Source: CAWCUU01 sp963798855 (lineage in GTDB: Bacteria; Gemmatimonadota; Gemmatimonadetes; Longimicrobiales; RSA9). From it: DNA of 64,000 nt. Where the stretch lies: positions 1,674,001-1,738,000 of the forward strand of contig CAWCUU010000002.1 of NCBI GenBank assembly GCA_963798855.1. Direction: 5' to 3'. The position numbers and the translations under genes are program-made. This document shows positions 17,477 to 25,951 of the stretch, one piece after another. The notes under the pieces were generated by a model that was not told the origin of the DNA, searched no databases, and saw nothing but the letters and a program-made list of their open reading frames with translations. How positions within the stretch are numbered: the stretch's first letter is position 1; each line of letters starts with the position of its first letter.

Positions 17477-17812
17477 ATGGACATGCCGGAAATCGACAGA
17501 GCGGAGATCCTCTGGAAGCTCTCCTCCACGGGAGCGGGGATCCTCACCGCGATCGCCGTTCGCGCGGTCATGCGGTCGTTGTGGGAGGCGATCCGCCACG
17601 AGGAGCCTCCGGCGAACCCCGCCGCCCCGTTCACCGGGTGGGGGGACGCGATCATCTGGAGCGCGTCCGTGGGCATGGGCGTCGCAGCTGGCAGGCTGCT
17701 CGCCCGCCGTGTTGCGGTCGAGGGCTGGGAGCGGATCACCGGCTCGCAGCCGCCCGGTCTCGCCGATCCACGACGGTTGCGCAACCGGATACGCGACCGG
17801 GTGCACATCTGA
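17477..17812 (+). CDS. DUF4235 small membrane protein
   Basis: A 111-residue protein, MDMPEIDRAEILWKLSSTGA, with two hydrophobic helices (AGILTAIAVRAVMRSLW and WGDAIIWSASVGMGVAAGRL) separated by the family segment HEEPPANPAAP. This matches DUF4235, a small membrane family of unknown role found widely in Actinobacteria and others. GGAGG at 17466 with a 6-base spacer fixes ATG 17477. Confidence 0.88.
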   Translation: MDMPEIDRAEILWKLSSTGAGILTAIAVRAVMRSLWEAIRHEEPPANPAAPFTGWGDAIIWSASVGMGVAAGRLLARRVAVEGWERITGSQPPGLADPRRLRNRIRDRVHI

Positions 17813-17868
17813 GGCAGCCGCCCCGATCGGAGTGAACCTCGAGGCAACCGGGGCGCCGGGAATCGTGC

Positions 17869-17894
17869 TGAAACTTCCGCACGGCCGGACCGTA
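17869..17894 (+). promoter_or_regulatory. SigW/ECF-type promoter
   Basis: TGAAAC (17869-17874), 16 bases, CGTA (17891-17894) is an exact match to the classical SigW-type ECF consensus TGAAAC-N16-CGTA. It lies about 40-55 bases upstream of the small membrane protein gene at 17933/17948, a class of gene typical of envelope-stress regulons. An ECF sigma factor is encoded at 25445, though I cannot show that it reads this promoter. Confidence 0.55.
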
Positions 17895-17932
17895 GAGTAC
17901 CGTGTGGCAAGTACTCTTTCAGCGAGGATGAG

Positions 17933-18133
17933 ATGGGCGGGCTCTTCATGAAGTCGTTGACGACCGTGGGAATCGTGGTCGCCGGTCTGGTGGCCCTCAA
18001 GCTGGTGCTCGGTCTGTTCGGTGCGGTCTTCGGCATCGCCTCGTTCCTGCTGTTCACGGTGCTTCCGCTGGCCTTCATCGGCTGGCTGGTGGTCTCCGTG
18101 ATCCGGCACTGGCGACGTCGCCCGGTCGACTGA
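17933..18133 (+). CDS. Small two-helix membrane protein
   Basis: Sixty-six residues: MGGLFMKSLTTVGIVVAGLV, then KLVLGLFGAVFGIASFLLFT and a second helix ending VSVIRHWRRRPVD, with positive charges at the C-terminus. I do not recognise a family. The start may be ATG 17933 or ATG 17948 (MKSLTTVG). The SigW-like promoter upstream suggests envelope-stress control (inference). Confidence 0.65.
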   Translation: MGGLFMKSLTTVGIVVAGLVALKLVLGLFGAVFGIASFLLFTVLPLAFIGWLVVSVIRHWRRRPVD

Positions 18134-18273
18134 CGGACGCCCGCCCCACGTCCTGCGCCGCCGCGGCCGTCTTCCGGTCGCGGCGGCGCGCGCGTTCGGG
18201 GCCCTTCGAGGCCCGCCTCTTGCCTCTACAGCCCCAAGCCGTAGCCGTCCATTCGACCCAGGAGCTCCACACG

Positions 18274-19047
18274 ATGTCTCGAGGCCCCGGCGTCGCCATC
18301 ATCACCGGTTCCGACTCCGGTATTGGTGAGGCGACCGCGATCCGGCTTGCTCACCAGGGCGCGGACATCTGCGTCGTCTTTCACACCGATGGGGACGGCG
18401 CAGAGGGCACGCGGCGGCAGGTGGAGGAGGCGGGGCGACACGCCGTCGTTGTTCAGGCGGACGTGCGTCAGGAGGCGGATGTCGATCGCCTCTTCGATCG
18501 GACGCTGGAGGAGCTGGGGCCGCCGTGGACCCTCGTGAACAACGCCGCCGTCAACTTCAGCGGCACCCCCGCGGCGGACCTGTCGCTGGAGGAGTGGGAC
18601 CTCCGCGTCCGAACCGACCTCTACGGTCCCTTCCTTTGCGCCCGACGCTTCATCCGCGAGCGCCGGCGCGACGGCGGGGGCGGCCGCATCATCAACATCA
18701 CATCCGTGCACGAGGAGACGCCGATCCTGAACGGCGCGTCCTACAACGCCGCGAAGGGCGGCCTGCGGAACCTGACCCGTTCCCTGGCGCTCGAGCTGGC
18801 GGGGGAGGGGATCACGGTGAACAACGTCGCCCCCGGCATGATCCTGACGCCAATGAACCAGGAGGCGCTCGACGACCCCGAGGTGCGCCGCCGGCACGCC
18901 CGGCACATCCCCCTCCGCCGCGCCGGCGAGCCGCGCGAGGTCGCCGCCCTCGTCGCCTTTCTCGCGTCGGACGACGCGGCCTACATTACCGGTGCGTCCG
19001 TGTTCATTGATGGCGGCATGATGCTGACCGCCGGCCAGGGAGCGTGA
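18274..19047 (+). CDS. SDR family oxidoreductase (FabG / glucose dehydrogenase-like)
   Basis: A 257-residue short-chain dehydrogenase of standard length. It has the Rossmann motif TGSDSGIGEATA, NNAA strand motif (LVNNAAVNFSG), Ser of NITSV and YNAAK as active-site Tyr and Lys, and a C-terminal VFIDGGMML typical of the family. It oxidises or reduces an alcohol/ketone with NAD(P). AGGAG at 18260 supports ATG 18274; an in-frame start at 18220 lacks a site. The bacilliredoxin gene begins three bases after the stop, so they are co-transcribed. Substrate unknown. Confidence 0.9.
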   Translation: MSRGPGVAIITGSDSGIGEATAIRLAHQGADICVVFHTDGDGAEGTRRQVEEAGRHAVVVQADVRQEADVDRLFDRTLEELGPPWTLVNNAAVNFSGTPAADLSLEEWDLRVRTDLYGPFLCARRFIRERRRDGGGGRIINITSVHEETPILNGASYNAAKGGLRNLTRSLALELAGEGITVNNVAPGMILTPMNQEALDDPEVRRRHARHIPLRRAGEPREVAALVAFLASDDAAYITGASVFIDGGMMLTAGQGA

Positions 19048-19049
19048 GA

Positions 19050-19463
19050 ATGCCCTATCCCGAGCTGATGATCGCGCCCATGCGGCGCGAGCTGACCGAC
19101 AACGGCGTCCGGGAGCTTCGCTCTGCCGAGGAGGTGGACGAGGCGCTCCGCCGAGCCGGCACCGTCGTGCTCGCCGTGAACTCGATGTGCGGCTGCGCCG
19201 CCACGCGCATGCGCCCCGCGCTCGTCCAGGCGCTCCGTCACGAGCCCCGTCCCGACGAGGCCGTCACCGTATTCGCCGGCCAGGACCTCGACGCGACCGC
19301 CCGCGCCCGCGAGTATCTGGCGCCGTATCCACCCTCGTCCCCTTCCGTCGCCCTGCTGCGCGACGGAGAGCTCGTCTTCATGCTCGAGCGTCGCCAGATC
19401 GAGACCCGCGACCCCGCATCCATCGCCGCCGACCTGACCCGCGCCTTCCACCGATTCTGCTGA
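19050..19463 (+). CDS. BrxA/BrxB family bacilliredoxin
   Basis: A 137-residue thioredoxin-fold protein of the YphP/YqiW (DUF1094) family. MPYPELMIAPMRRELTDNG is the family start, VLAVNSMCGCAATRMRPA carries the CGC motif, and VTVFAGQDLDATARAREYL and PSSPSVALL follow as in Bacillus. In Firmicutes these proteins remove bacillithiol from protein thiols; whether this organism makes bacillithiol is not shown by the window. AGGGAG at 19037 is 7 bases from ATG 19050, preferred over GTG 19044. It pairs with the SDR gene before it. Confidence 0.92.
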   Translation: MPYPELMIAPMRRELTDNGVRELRSAEEVDEALRRAGTVVLAVNSMCGCAATRMRPALVQALRHEPRPDEAVTVFAGQDLDATARAREYLAPYPPSSPSVALLRDGELVFMLERRQIETRDPASIAADLTRAFHRFC

Positions 19464-19489
19464 TTCCGCGCCTACGGCTTGCGGCAGCG

Positions 19490-19705
19490 GCCCCCCAGCC
19501 GCGCGAAGCGCGCTGGCCCCCCGCGCGAAGCGCGCTGCCCCCGCTCGCGCGAAGCGCGCGGCTCCCCGCGCGAACGCGCGCCCCCCGCCCGCCGTCAGGC
19601 GGGCGCCCGCGCGAACCGCGCGCGCCCCGGGCGCAGCCCCGGCGCCCCGGCCGCCAGGCTCGGCGCCCCGCCCCTAGGGCGGCGCCCGCAGCCCGCGAAC
19701 GCGGG
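19490..19705. repeat. Cluster of short GC hairpins between convergent genes
   Basis: About nine mini-hairpins follow each other: repeated GCGCGAAGCGCGC units, GCGCGAACGCGC, CGCCCGCCGTCAGGCGGGCG, CCGGGCGCAGCCCCGG, and finally GCCCGCGAACGCGGGC at 19688-19704. Loops are two to six bases, often GAA. The tract fills the space between the bacilliredoxin stop and the stop of the minus-strand gene at 19706, so it could end transcription from both sides. It also contains a 26-bp element found again at 63865. Confidence 0.85.
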
Positions 19706-20182
19706 CTACGCCAGATGATAGAACGCGCCCAGAATCGCCCCGTACGCCGCGTGCGCGAGCGCCGTGACGAACGGCGTCCTCACGCCGTAATGCAGCGCCA
19801 GGAACCCTGGCGGCTGGATGGCACGCTCGAGCGACGGCCCCTGTTGCTCGGTCGCCATGCGCGGATGAAAGCTCGGCAGTAGCGGCATGACGGCGCCGAG
19901 CACGAACAGCCCCTGGACCAGCCCGATCAGCGCACCGATCCAGATGTTCGCGCGGCCGAGGCTCTCGAAGATGAAGCCGTAGAAGATCGCGAACGCCCAT
20001 CCGTCCACGAAATGCAGGGCTGCGCCGACGAGGTGAGCCCTTCGGCGGCTCGGTGTGAACATGCTGCCGATCAGGAACGTGATGCTCATGCGGTGCAGAC
20101 CGGCGTTCTGCGAAGCGATCATGATGCCGGTCAGCACCATGGTCGCGACGAAGCCCCACAGGAACACGCTCCCCCAGTTCAT
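19706..20182 (-). CDS. Hypothetical four-helix membrane protein
   Basis: A 158-residue protein with four hydrophobic helices: GSVFLWGFVATMVLTGIMIA, LVGAALHFVDGWAFAIFYGF, ANIWIGALIGLVQGLFVLGA and TALAHAAYGAILGAFYHL. I do not recognise the family; the spacing resembles small integral proteins once annotated as conserved membrane proteins next to carbohydrate genes. Its start overlaps the stop of the GH15 gene by four bases (ATGA), so it is translated with it. Confidence 0.75.
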   Translation of the reverse strand: MNWGSVFLWGFVATMVLTGIMIASQNAGLHRMSITFLIGSMFTPSRRRAHLVGAALHFVDGWAFAIFYGFIFESLGRANIWIGALIGLVQGLFVLGAVMPLLPSFHPRMATEQQGPSLERAIQPPGFLALHYGVRTPFVTALAHAAYGAILGAFYHLA

Positions 20183-22038
20183 AGCGCTCCCTTTTGCTTG
20201 CCCGTCCCGACTTCCGTGGGCTGCTCGCCCCTCTCGATACGCGCGATCGTGTTCGCCGCGTTGATGAGCCCGACGTGCGTGAACGCCTGCGGGAAGTTGC
20301 CGAGCAACGCGCCCGTGGCCGGATCGATCTCCTCGGCATAGAGACCCACGTCGTTGGCGAATCCGAGCAGGTGCCGGAACGCCTCCTTCGCCTCCGCCAG
20401 CATGCCCTGTCGGGCGATCAGGTCGATCTCCCAGAAGCTGCAGATCCCGAAGGCGCCGCCGTCGCTGCCGTCGATGTTGTCATCGCGGCGGTAGCGATAC
20501 AGCAGACCGGCCACGCCGAGGTCCTCGCGCACGCGCTCGCACGTGCGGATCATCCGCTCCTCGTCGGGCTCGTGGAAGCCGTACAGCCCGAGCAGCAGCA
20601 GCCCGGCGTCCAGGTGCTCTCCATCGAACTCGGCGACATAGCTCTGCAACGCCTCGCTCCAGCCGCGGCGCTCGACCTCCTCCCGGATCTCGTCGCGCGC
20701 CGAGCGGAACGCCTCGACGGGCACGTCACCGATGCCGCGCTCGTGCAGCTTGAGCAGCGCGTCGAGACCGACCCAGCAGAGTGCCTTCGAAAGCGTGTGG
20801 TGCGTGCGCTCGCCGCGGATCTCCCACATGCCGTTGTCCGGCTCGCGCCACGCCTCGCAGATGGTGCGACCGAGGCCGACCAGCATCTTCACCTCGTCAT
20901 CGTCGAGCTCGCCGCCCCGGTCCACGTAGTCCAGCGCTGCCGCGAGGACCTCGCCGTAAACATCGAGCTGGACCTGGTCCTCGGCCCCGTTGCCCACTCG
21001 AACGGGTCGCGAGTTCCGGTAGCCGGCCAGGTGCGACAGCTCCTTCTCCTGCATCTCCGTGTTGCCGAACACCGTGTACATCACCTGCAGCTTCGGCCAC
21101 GTCAGTCGCGTCGCGTGCAGCATCCAGCCCATGAACTCGGCGCCCTCGTCCGCGATCCCCTGGTCGAGCAGCGCGCGCATCGTCATGACCGCGTCGCGCA
21201 GCCAGCAGTAGCGGTAATCCCAGTTGCGCTTGCCGCCGATCTCCTCCGGCAGCGACGTCGTCGGCGCGGCGATGATGGCGCCGGACGGCGAAAAGATGAG
21301 CAGCCGGAGCAGCAGGATGCTCCGGTGGACGGCATCCGCGAACGGCCCCTCGTAGCTGCAGCTGCGCATCCATTCCTGCCACCATTGCCGTGTCCCGTCC
21401 AGCCGCCGCTGCGCCAGCTCGCCAAGGCCGGCGACGACCGCGGGTCCGACCTCCGCCGTCATCGACACGAAGCGGACGTCGCCCTGTCGCAGCGTCTCTC
21501 GGCCGCGCGCCACGCCTCGCCCCTCGATCTCGAGAGGGATCGCCGACTGCAGCGCCAGCACCTGGCCGTAGTCAGCGGCGATGATGCCGACGCCCTTCTG
21601 CGCCTCCAGCCGCGGCTCGCGGCGACCGTACCCGAAGCGGGGCCGGAAGAAGACCTCGACCTCGACTTCGCCCTCCGTGCATTCGACGCGGCGCAGCACC
21701 TCGTGATCCGGAAGCAGCTCGCGGTCGCGGTCCGAGCGCTCCGGGATCGGCATCACGTCCGTGAGGGTGATGACTCCCCGCGACGTGCGGAAGGTCGTCT
21801 CCAGCACGTTGGTGGGTCCGACGTAGCGGCGTTTCGTGTGGTAGCCGTCCGTCGGCGCGATGCGAAAGTTGCCGCCGTCGTCGGCGTCGAGGATTGCCGC
21901 GAATACGGATGCGCCGTCGAAGCGGGGGAGGCAGAGCCAGTCGATGGAGCCGTGGCGGGAGACGAGGCAGGCGCAGCGGCCGTCGCCGATGATCGCGTAG
22001 TCCCCGATATCGGGGTACTTCGGCCCCGCCTCGCTCAT
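20179..22038 (-). CDS. Glycoside hydrolase family 15 protein (glucoamylase/trehalase type)
   Basis: A 619-residue cytoplasmic protein with the two-part layout of bacterial GH15. An N-terminal beta-sandwich begins DIGDYAIIGDGRCACLVSRH and GSIDWLCLPRFDGASVFA, and an (alpha/alpha)6 barrel shows NWDYRYCWLRDAVMTMRAL and later GAFGICSFWEIDLI. Homologues hydrolyse alpha-glucans or trehalose by inversion. There is no signal peptide. The gene sits between a polysaccharide deacetylase and a membrane protein with 4-base overlaps on both sides, a tightly coupled operon. The precise substrate, trehalose or maltodextrin, cannot be settled from sequence. Confidence 0.92.
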   Translation of the reverse strand: MSEAGPKYPDIGDYAIIGDGRCACLVSRHGSIDWLCLPRFDGASVFAAILDADDGGNFRIAPTDGYHTKRRYVGPTNVLETTFRTSRGVITLTDVMPIPERSDRDRELLPDHEVLRRVECTEGEVEVEVFFRPRFGYGRREPRLEAQKGVGIIAADYGQVLALQSAIPLEIEGRGVARGRETLRQGDVRFVSMTAEVGPAVVAGLGELAQRRLDGTRQWWQEWMRSCSYEGPFADAVHRSILLLRLLIFSPSGAIIAAPTTSLPEEIGGKRNWDYRYCWLRDAVMTMRALLDQGIADEGAEFMGWMLHATRLTWPKLQVMYTVFGNTEMQEKELSHLAGYRNSRPVRVGNGAEDQVQLDVYGEVLAAALDYVDRGGELDDDEVKMLVGLGRTICEAWREPDNGMWEIRGERTHHTLSKALCWVGLDALLKLHERGIGDVPVEAFRSARDEIREEVERRGWSEALQSYVAEFDGEHLDAGLLLLGLYGFHEPDEERMIRTCERVREDLGVAGLLYRYRRDDNIDGSDGGAFGICSFWEIDLIARQGMLAEAKEAFRHLLGFANDVGLYAEEIDPATGALLGNFPQAFTHVGLINAANTIARIERGEQPTEVGTGKQKGAL

Positions 22039-23009
22039 CTCGTCGGGGCGAGGCGCTTCGGGTCGGCCGGTCTCGCCACGGTCGCGGTGTCGCCGTCCGA
22101 GACGTAGCGCTCGCCGTGCTTGTCGAGTCGATCGAGCACCTCCCGAAGCGCATCATCGGTGACCTGGATGCGCGGCAGGCGCAGCGGATCGAAGTCCGGA
22201 GAGTACGGGCTCGCTACGGGCTCGCCGCCGACGCGCAGGATCGCGTCGAAGCGGTAGCTCACCGTTCGTCCGGTGCGCGGGTCTGTCCAGCCGCCTTCGT
22301 GGGCCAGCTCGTGGTTGCGCGGGAATATGCCCAGTGGCAGCGCCATCGTGCGCGCTTCGTAACCGGGCACGGCGGAATCGATCGCCAACTGTGCCCGCGC
22401 CAGCTGCTCCTGCACGACCGCATCGGAGTACTTCCCCAGGTTCGCGTGCCAGAGCGTGTGGTTGCACAGCTCGAAGCCCTGGTCCACGAGGAAGCGGAGC
22501 TTGCGGAAGCGCCACTCCGTCTCTTGACCCTCGATGCCGCGGTTGCCGAAGAACGCGCGTCCGGCCTCGGCGTTCGAGAGCACGCAGAACGTCGCCCGGT
22601 TGCGCCACTGCGGGTGGTCGTGGTGGAATGCGAGCCAGATGCCGAGCGCACTCGTCGGGTCGATCTCCAGCTCGCCGTCGTGCTCCGTGTAGCGGAACTG
22701 CGAGGGCGACGCATCGTCGAACGTGATCACGACCGGCGAGAGGCCCTTCGCCAGATTCAGCTTGCGGTCGACCAGCTCCGAGACGCTGACCGGCCGATAC
22801 CCACGCTCGTAGAGCAACTGCAGGTCTTCGCGGAACGCTCGCCGGTCACGCTGCCAGCGCGTGTCGCCGTCGCCGATCAGGTGGTATTCGAGGATCGGGA
22901 TCCGGCCCATCTCGTTCGGCGTGCGCGGCGCCTGTGCGCGCGGGGGCGGGCCTGTGCCGGGACCGATCACGAGGAGGGCGGCTGCCGCAGCCGCTGCGAC
23001 GATTCTCAT
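22035..23009 (-). CDS. Exported polysaccharide deacetylase family protein
   Basis: About 324 residues. MRIVAAAAAAALLVIGPGTG is a signal peptide, so ATG 23009 is chosen over an upstream in-frame ATG. The NodB-type fold shows ILEYHLIGDGD near the start, the metal Asp motif VVITFDDASPSQF and the His motif CNHTLWHANL, consistent with a metal-dependent N- or O-deacetylase acting in the periplasm. It opens a three-gene operon with the GH15 and membrane protein genes, coupled by ATGA. It diverges from the VIT/vWA gene. Confidence 0.88.
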   Translation of the reverse strand: MRIVAAAAAAALLVIGPGTGPPPRAQAPRTPNEMGRIPILEYHLIGDGDTRWQRDRRAFREDLQLLYERGYRPVSVSELVDRKLNLAKGLSPVVITFDDASPSQFRYTEHDGELEIDPTSALGIWLAFHHDHPQWRNRATFCVLSNAEAGRAFFGNRGIEGQETEWRFRKLRFLVDQGFELCNHTLWHANLGKYSDAVVQEQLARAQLAIDSAVPGYEARTMALPLGIFPRNHELAHEGGWTDPRTGRTVSYRFDAILRVGGEPVASPYSPDFDPLRLPRIQVTDDALREVLDRLDKHGERYVSDGDTATVARPADPKRLAPTR

Positions 23010-23152
23010 TCTGCCTGCCGTTTCTGCTACCGATACACCGCGGGGCAACCAATAGTGCTCGCCCCGGCCGTCCGGGTGCAAGGATGCTGCCGCCGTGTGC
23101 AATCGCGTCGCGGTCGCTCGTCATAGGGGTCGGATTCAACAGGAGGTGCAAC

Positions 23153-25420
23153 GTGAGGCGATCCGTGATTTTGCTGGCCCTGCTGGCTGGCGCGCCTACG
23201 GCCGCCGCGGCGCAGGGATGGATCGAGCCGAGCGCTGGCGCCGCGGGCGTGCACAAGCTGCGGAGCGAGGTGACGGTCCACGTCGACGGCCGGGTGGCCC
23301 GCGTCGAGGTGCGCGAGTGGTTCCGCAACGACGTGGGCGGGCTGGCGGAGGGCGAGTACCTCTATCCGCTTCCGGGCGAAGCGGTCTTCTCGGACTTCGC
23401 GCTCCGGCAGGGCGAGGAGGATCTGCGCGGCGAGACCATGGACGCGAACGAGGCGCGCTCCGTCTACGAGGAGATCGTGCGTCGCAGGCGCGATCCCGCG
23501 CTGATCGAGCTCGTCGGCCACGGCCTGATCCGGGCCCGCGTGTTCCCGATTCCGCCCGGCGAGACGCGCGCCATCACGCTGCGCTACACCCAGCTCCTCG
23601 AGCGCGATGGCGACGCGCTCCACTTCCGCTACGCCGCCTCGCGCCGGGGGACCGGCGGCATGCCCGACCGCACTCGACCCGCGCCGGGGCAGCCGGTGCC
23701 GCTTCCGATCCGGCCGCAGGCGCAGGTCGCCCCGCCCGCGGCCGAAGACGCTCCGCTCACCTTTACGCTGATCGCCGAAGACGGCGCGCTGTTCCGCGAT
23801 CCGTTCTCGCCGACCCACCGGCTCGATGTGCACCGGGACGGCGGGCGCCTCGTCGTTCGCCCGGACGGCGAGCTGCACGGCGATCTCGCGCTCTTCCTGC
23901 CCCTCGCCCGCGGCCTCGTCGGAACGACGATCGTCACGCACCGGCCGACGGAGGGCGAGGACGGCTACTTCATGCTGACGCTGTCGCCGGCGCGGGCGCG
24001 GACGGCGGCGGCGCTGCCACGCGACGTCGCCGTCGTGCTCGACGTTTCCGGCTCGATGGCCGGCGACAAGATCGAGCAGGCGCGCGAGGCGCTGCGCGGG
24101 CTGCTCGGCTCGCTCGGGCCGCAGGACCGATTCCGGCTCATCGCGTTCAGCAGCGGCGTCACCACGCAGGCCGCCGACTGGTCGCCCGTCACGGCGGACG
24201 CGCTCCGCGCCGCCCGCGACTGGATCGCTCACCTCGAGCCGAACGGCGGCACCAACATCGGTGGTGCGCTGGAGGAGGCGTTCCGCGTCGGTGCCGGCGC
24301 CGGTCGGCTGCCCATCGTGATCTTCCTGACCGACGGCCTGCCGACGGTCGGCGAGCACGATCCCGAGCGCATCGCGGCCCGCGCGGAGGCCGATCGCGGC
24401 AACCGCCGTGTCTTCGCGTTCGGCGTCGGCTACGACGTGAACACCTATCTGCTCGACCGCCTGGGAGCCGCCGGGCGCGGCGCGTCGCAGTACGTCCAGC
24501 CGGGGCAGGACGTCGAAACGGCCATCGGCACCCTGGCGGCGAAGATCCGCTACCCGGTGCTGACGGACCTGTCGATCGGCGACGCACCCGTCGATCTGCG
24601 CGAGATCTATCCGTCGCAGCTCCCCGACCTGTTCGCCGGCGAGGATCTCGTGGTGTTCGGCCGGTACGCCGGGGCGAATCGGGATCGGCGCGGCGACGTC
24701 GTCGTCACCGGCCGCCGCAGCGGTCGAGCCGAGCGCTTCGCGACTACGGCCACGTTCGCCGCCCACGAGGAGGGGAACGCGTTCATCCCGCGGCTGTGGG
24801 CATCGCGCAAGCTCGGCGTGCTCGTTCGCACGCTGCGGCTCGAGGGGCCGAACGCCGACATCGAGGCCGAGATCCGCCGCACGGCGCTCCGCTACGGGCT
24901 GCTCAGCGAGTACACGGCCTACCTGGTCAAGGAGCCCGAGGCCCAGGTCGCCGCCGGGGGGGTCCGACCGGACTTCCGCGGCGCAGCGGCCCCAGCGCCC
25001 ATGCGCCAGTCGGTCGGAGCGGCCGCCGTCAAGGCGGCGGACGCGGCGCGCGCCCGGCGCGAGGTCCGCAGCTCGGCCGACCTCGCCGCGAGCGAGGTCT
25101 CGCTCGAGTCCATCACGGTCTCGGGCGTGCCCCGCGATGGGCGCGTGATCGCGGGTCGGCTCTTCGAGCCCAAGGACGGGGTATGGACGGACGCGACCGA
25201 GCCCGCCGGACTTTCCACGGTTCGGATCCGGGCGTACGGCAGCGCGTACTTCGAGCTGCTGCGCCGGTTGCCCGAGCTGAAGCCTTACTTTTCGGAGTTC
25301 GAGCACGTCCGGGTGGCGGGCGGCAGGGTCGCGCTGGTAGTGGATGATGGGGGTGCCGAGAGGCTGACGGATGCCGAGCTGGATCGCCTCGTCGAGCAGT
25401 TCCGGGCAACGAGAAGCTGA
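23153..25420 (+). CDS. VIT and von Willebrand A domain protein, exported
   Basis: About 755 residues. AGGAGG at 23141 fixes GTG 23153, followed by the signal peptide VILLALLAGAPTAAAAQ. A VIT (inter-alpha-trypsin) domain follows (EVREWFRNDVGGLAEGEYLY, ARSVYEEIVRRRRDPALIE, PPGETRAITLRYTQ), then a vWA domain with intact MIDAS DVSGSMAG and FLTDGLPTVGE. The C-terminal region has RYGLLSEYTAYLV and a linker-like LESITVSG motif at 25103-25126. Such proteins bind partners in a metal-dependent manner at the cell surface or periplasm. The ECF sigma and anti-sigma genes follow closely, so it may belong to the signalling unit. Confidence 0.88.
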   Translation: MRRSVILLALLAGAPTAAAAQGWIEPSAGAAGVHKLRSEVTVHVDGRVARVEVREWFRNDVGGLAEGEYLYPLPGEAVFSDFALRQGEEDLRGETMDANEARSVYEEIVRRRRDPALIELVGHGLIRARVFPIPPGETRAITLRYTQLLERDGDALHFRYAASRRGTGGMPDRTRPAPGQPVPLPIRPQAQVAPPAAEDAPLTFTLIAEDGALFRDPFSPTHRLDVHRDGGRLVVRPDGELHGDLALFLPLARGLVGTTIVTHRPTEGEDGYFMLTLSPARARTAAALPRDVAVVLDVSGSMAGDKIEQAREALRGLLGSLGPQDRFRLIAFSSGVTTQAADWSPVTADALRAARDWIAHLEPNGGTNIGGALEEAFRVGAGAGRLPIVIFLTDGLPTVGEHDPERIAARAEADRGNRRVFAFGVGYDVNTYLLDRLGAAGRGASQYVQPGQDVETAIGTLAAKIRYPVLTDLSIGDAPVDLREIYPSQLPDLFAGEDLVVFGRYAGANRDRRGDVVVTGRRSGRAERFATTATFAAHEEGNAFIPRLWASRKLGVLVRTLRLEGPNADIEAEIRRTALRYGLLSEYTAYLVKEPEAQVAAGGVRPDFRGAAAPAPMRQSVGAAAVKAADAARARREVRSSADLAASEVSLESITVSGVPRDGRVIAGRLFEPKDGVWTDATEPAGLSTVRIRAYGSAYFELLRRLPELKPYFSEFEHVRVAGGRVALVVDDGGAERLTDAELDRLVEQFRATRS

Positions 25421-25444
25421 GCGAGCGCACGACCGCATGAGCGC

Positions 25445-25951
25445 ATGAGCGTCGACTGGGCGGCAGTCTACCGTGCCACGTACACGGACCTCGTCCGCTA
25501 CCTGCACCGCAAGGTCTGGGACGCCGAGCGCGCCCAGGATCTCGCCCAGGAGGCGTTCGTTCGTGCGCTCGAGCGCGAGCCCGACAACCCGCGCGCGTGG
25601 CTGTTCCACGTCGCGGGCAACCTCGCCAGAGACGAGGCACGTCTCGCCGCGCGCCGCCGCCGCCACGCCGTGTTCCTGCGCATCGAGGCGGCCGTCCGCG
25701 ACCCGGCCGGCGACGCGGAGGCATCGCTGGAGGAGCAGGAGCGCGCTGGCCGCGTTAGGCGCGCGCTCGAGCAGGTCGGCGAGCGGGACCGCGAGGTGCT
25801 CCTGCTCTGGGATGCTGGCCTGAGCTACCGCGAGATCGCAGCGCAGTGCGGCCTCGCGGCAGGCGCGATCGGCACGACGCTGGCTCGCGCCCGCCGCCGT
25901 CTGGCGGATGCGTATCACGCGCTGGAGGCAGAGAATGTCGCACGTGGATGA
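25445..25951 (+). CDS. ECF family RNA polymerase sigma factor
   Basis: A 168-residue sigma-70 of the ECF type with region 2 (YTDLVRYLHRKVWDAERAQD, LAQEAFVRAL) and region 4 (LEQVGERDREVLLLWDAGLS, YREIAAQCGLAAGAIGTTLA). There is no region 3. Its last codons overlap the start of the zf-HC2 anti-sigma gene by 17 bases, so the two are translated together, as is normal for such pairs. It lies 24 bases after the VIT/vWA gene. A SigW-like promoter at 17869 may be a target (inference). Confidence 0.93.
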   Translation: MSVDWAAVYRATYTDLVRYLHRKVWDAERAQDLAQEAFVRALEREPDNPRAWLFHVAGNLARDEARLAARRRRHAVFLRIEAAVRDPAGDAEASLEEQERAGRVRRALEQVGERDREVLLLWDAGLSYREIAAQCGLAAGAIGTTLARARRRLADAYHALEAENVARG

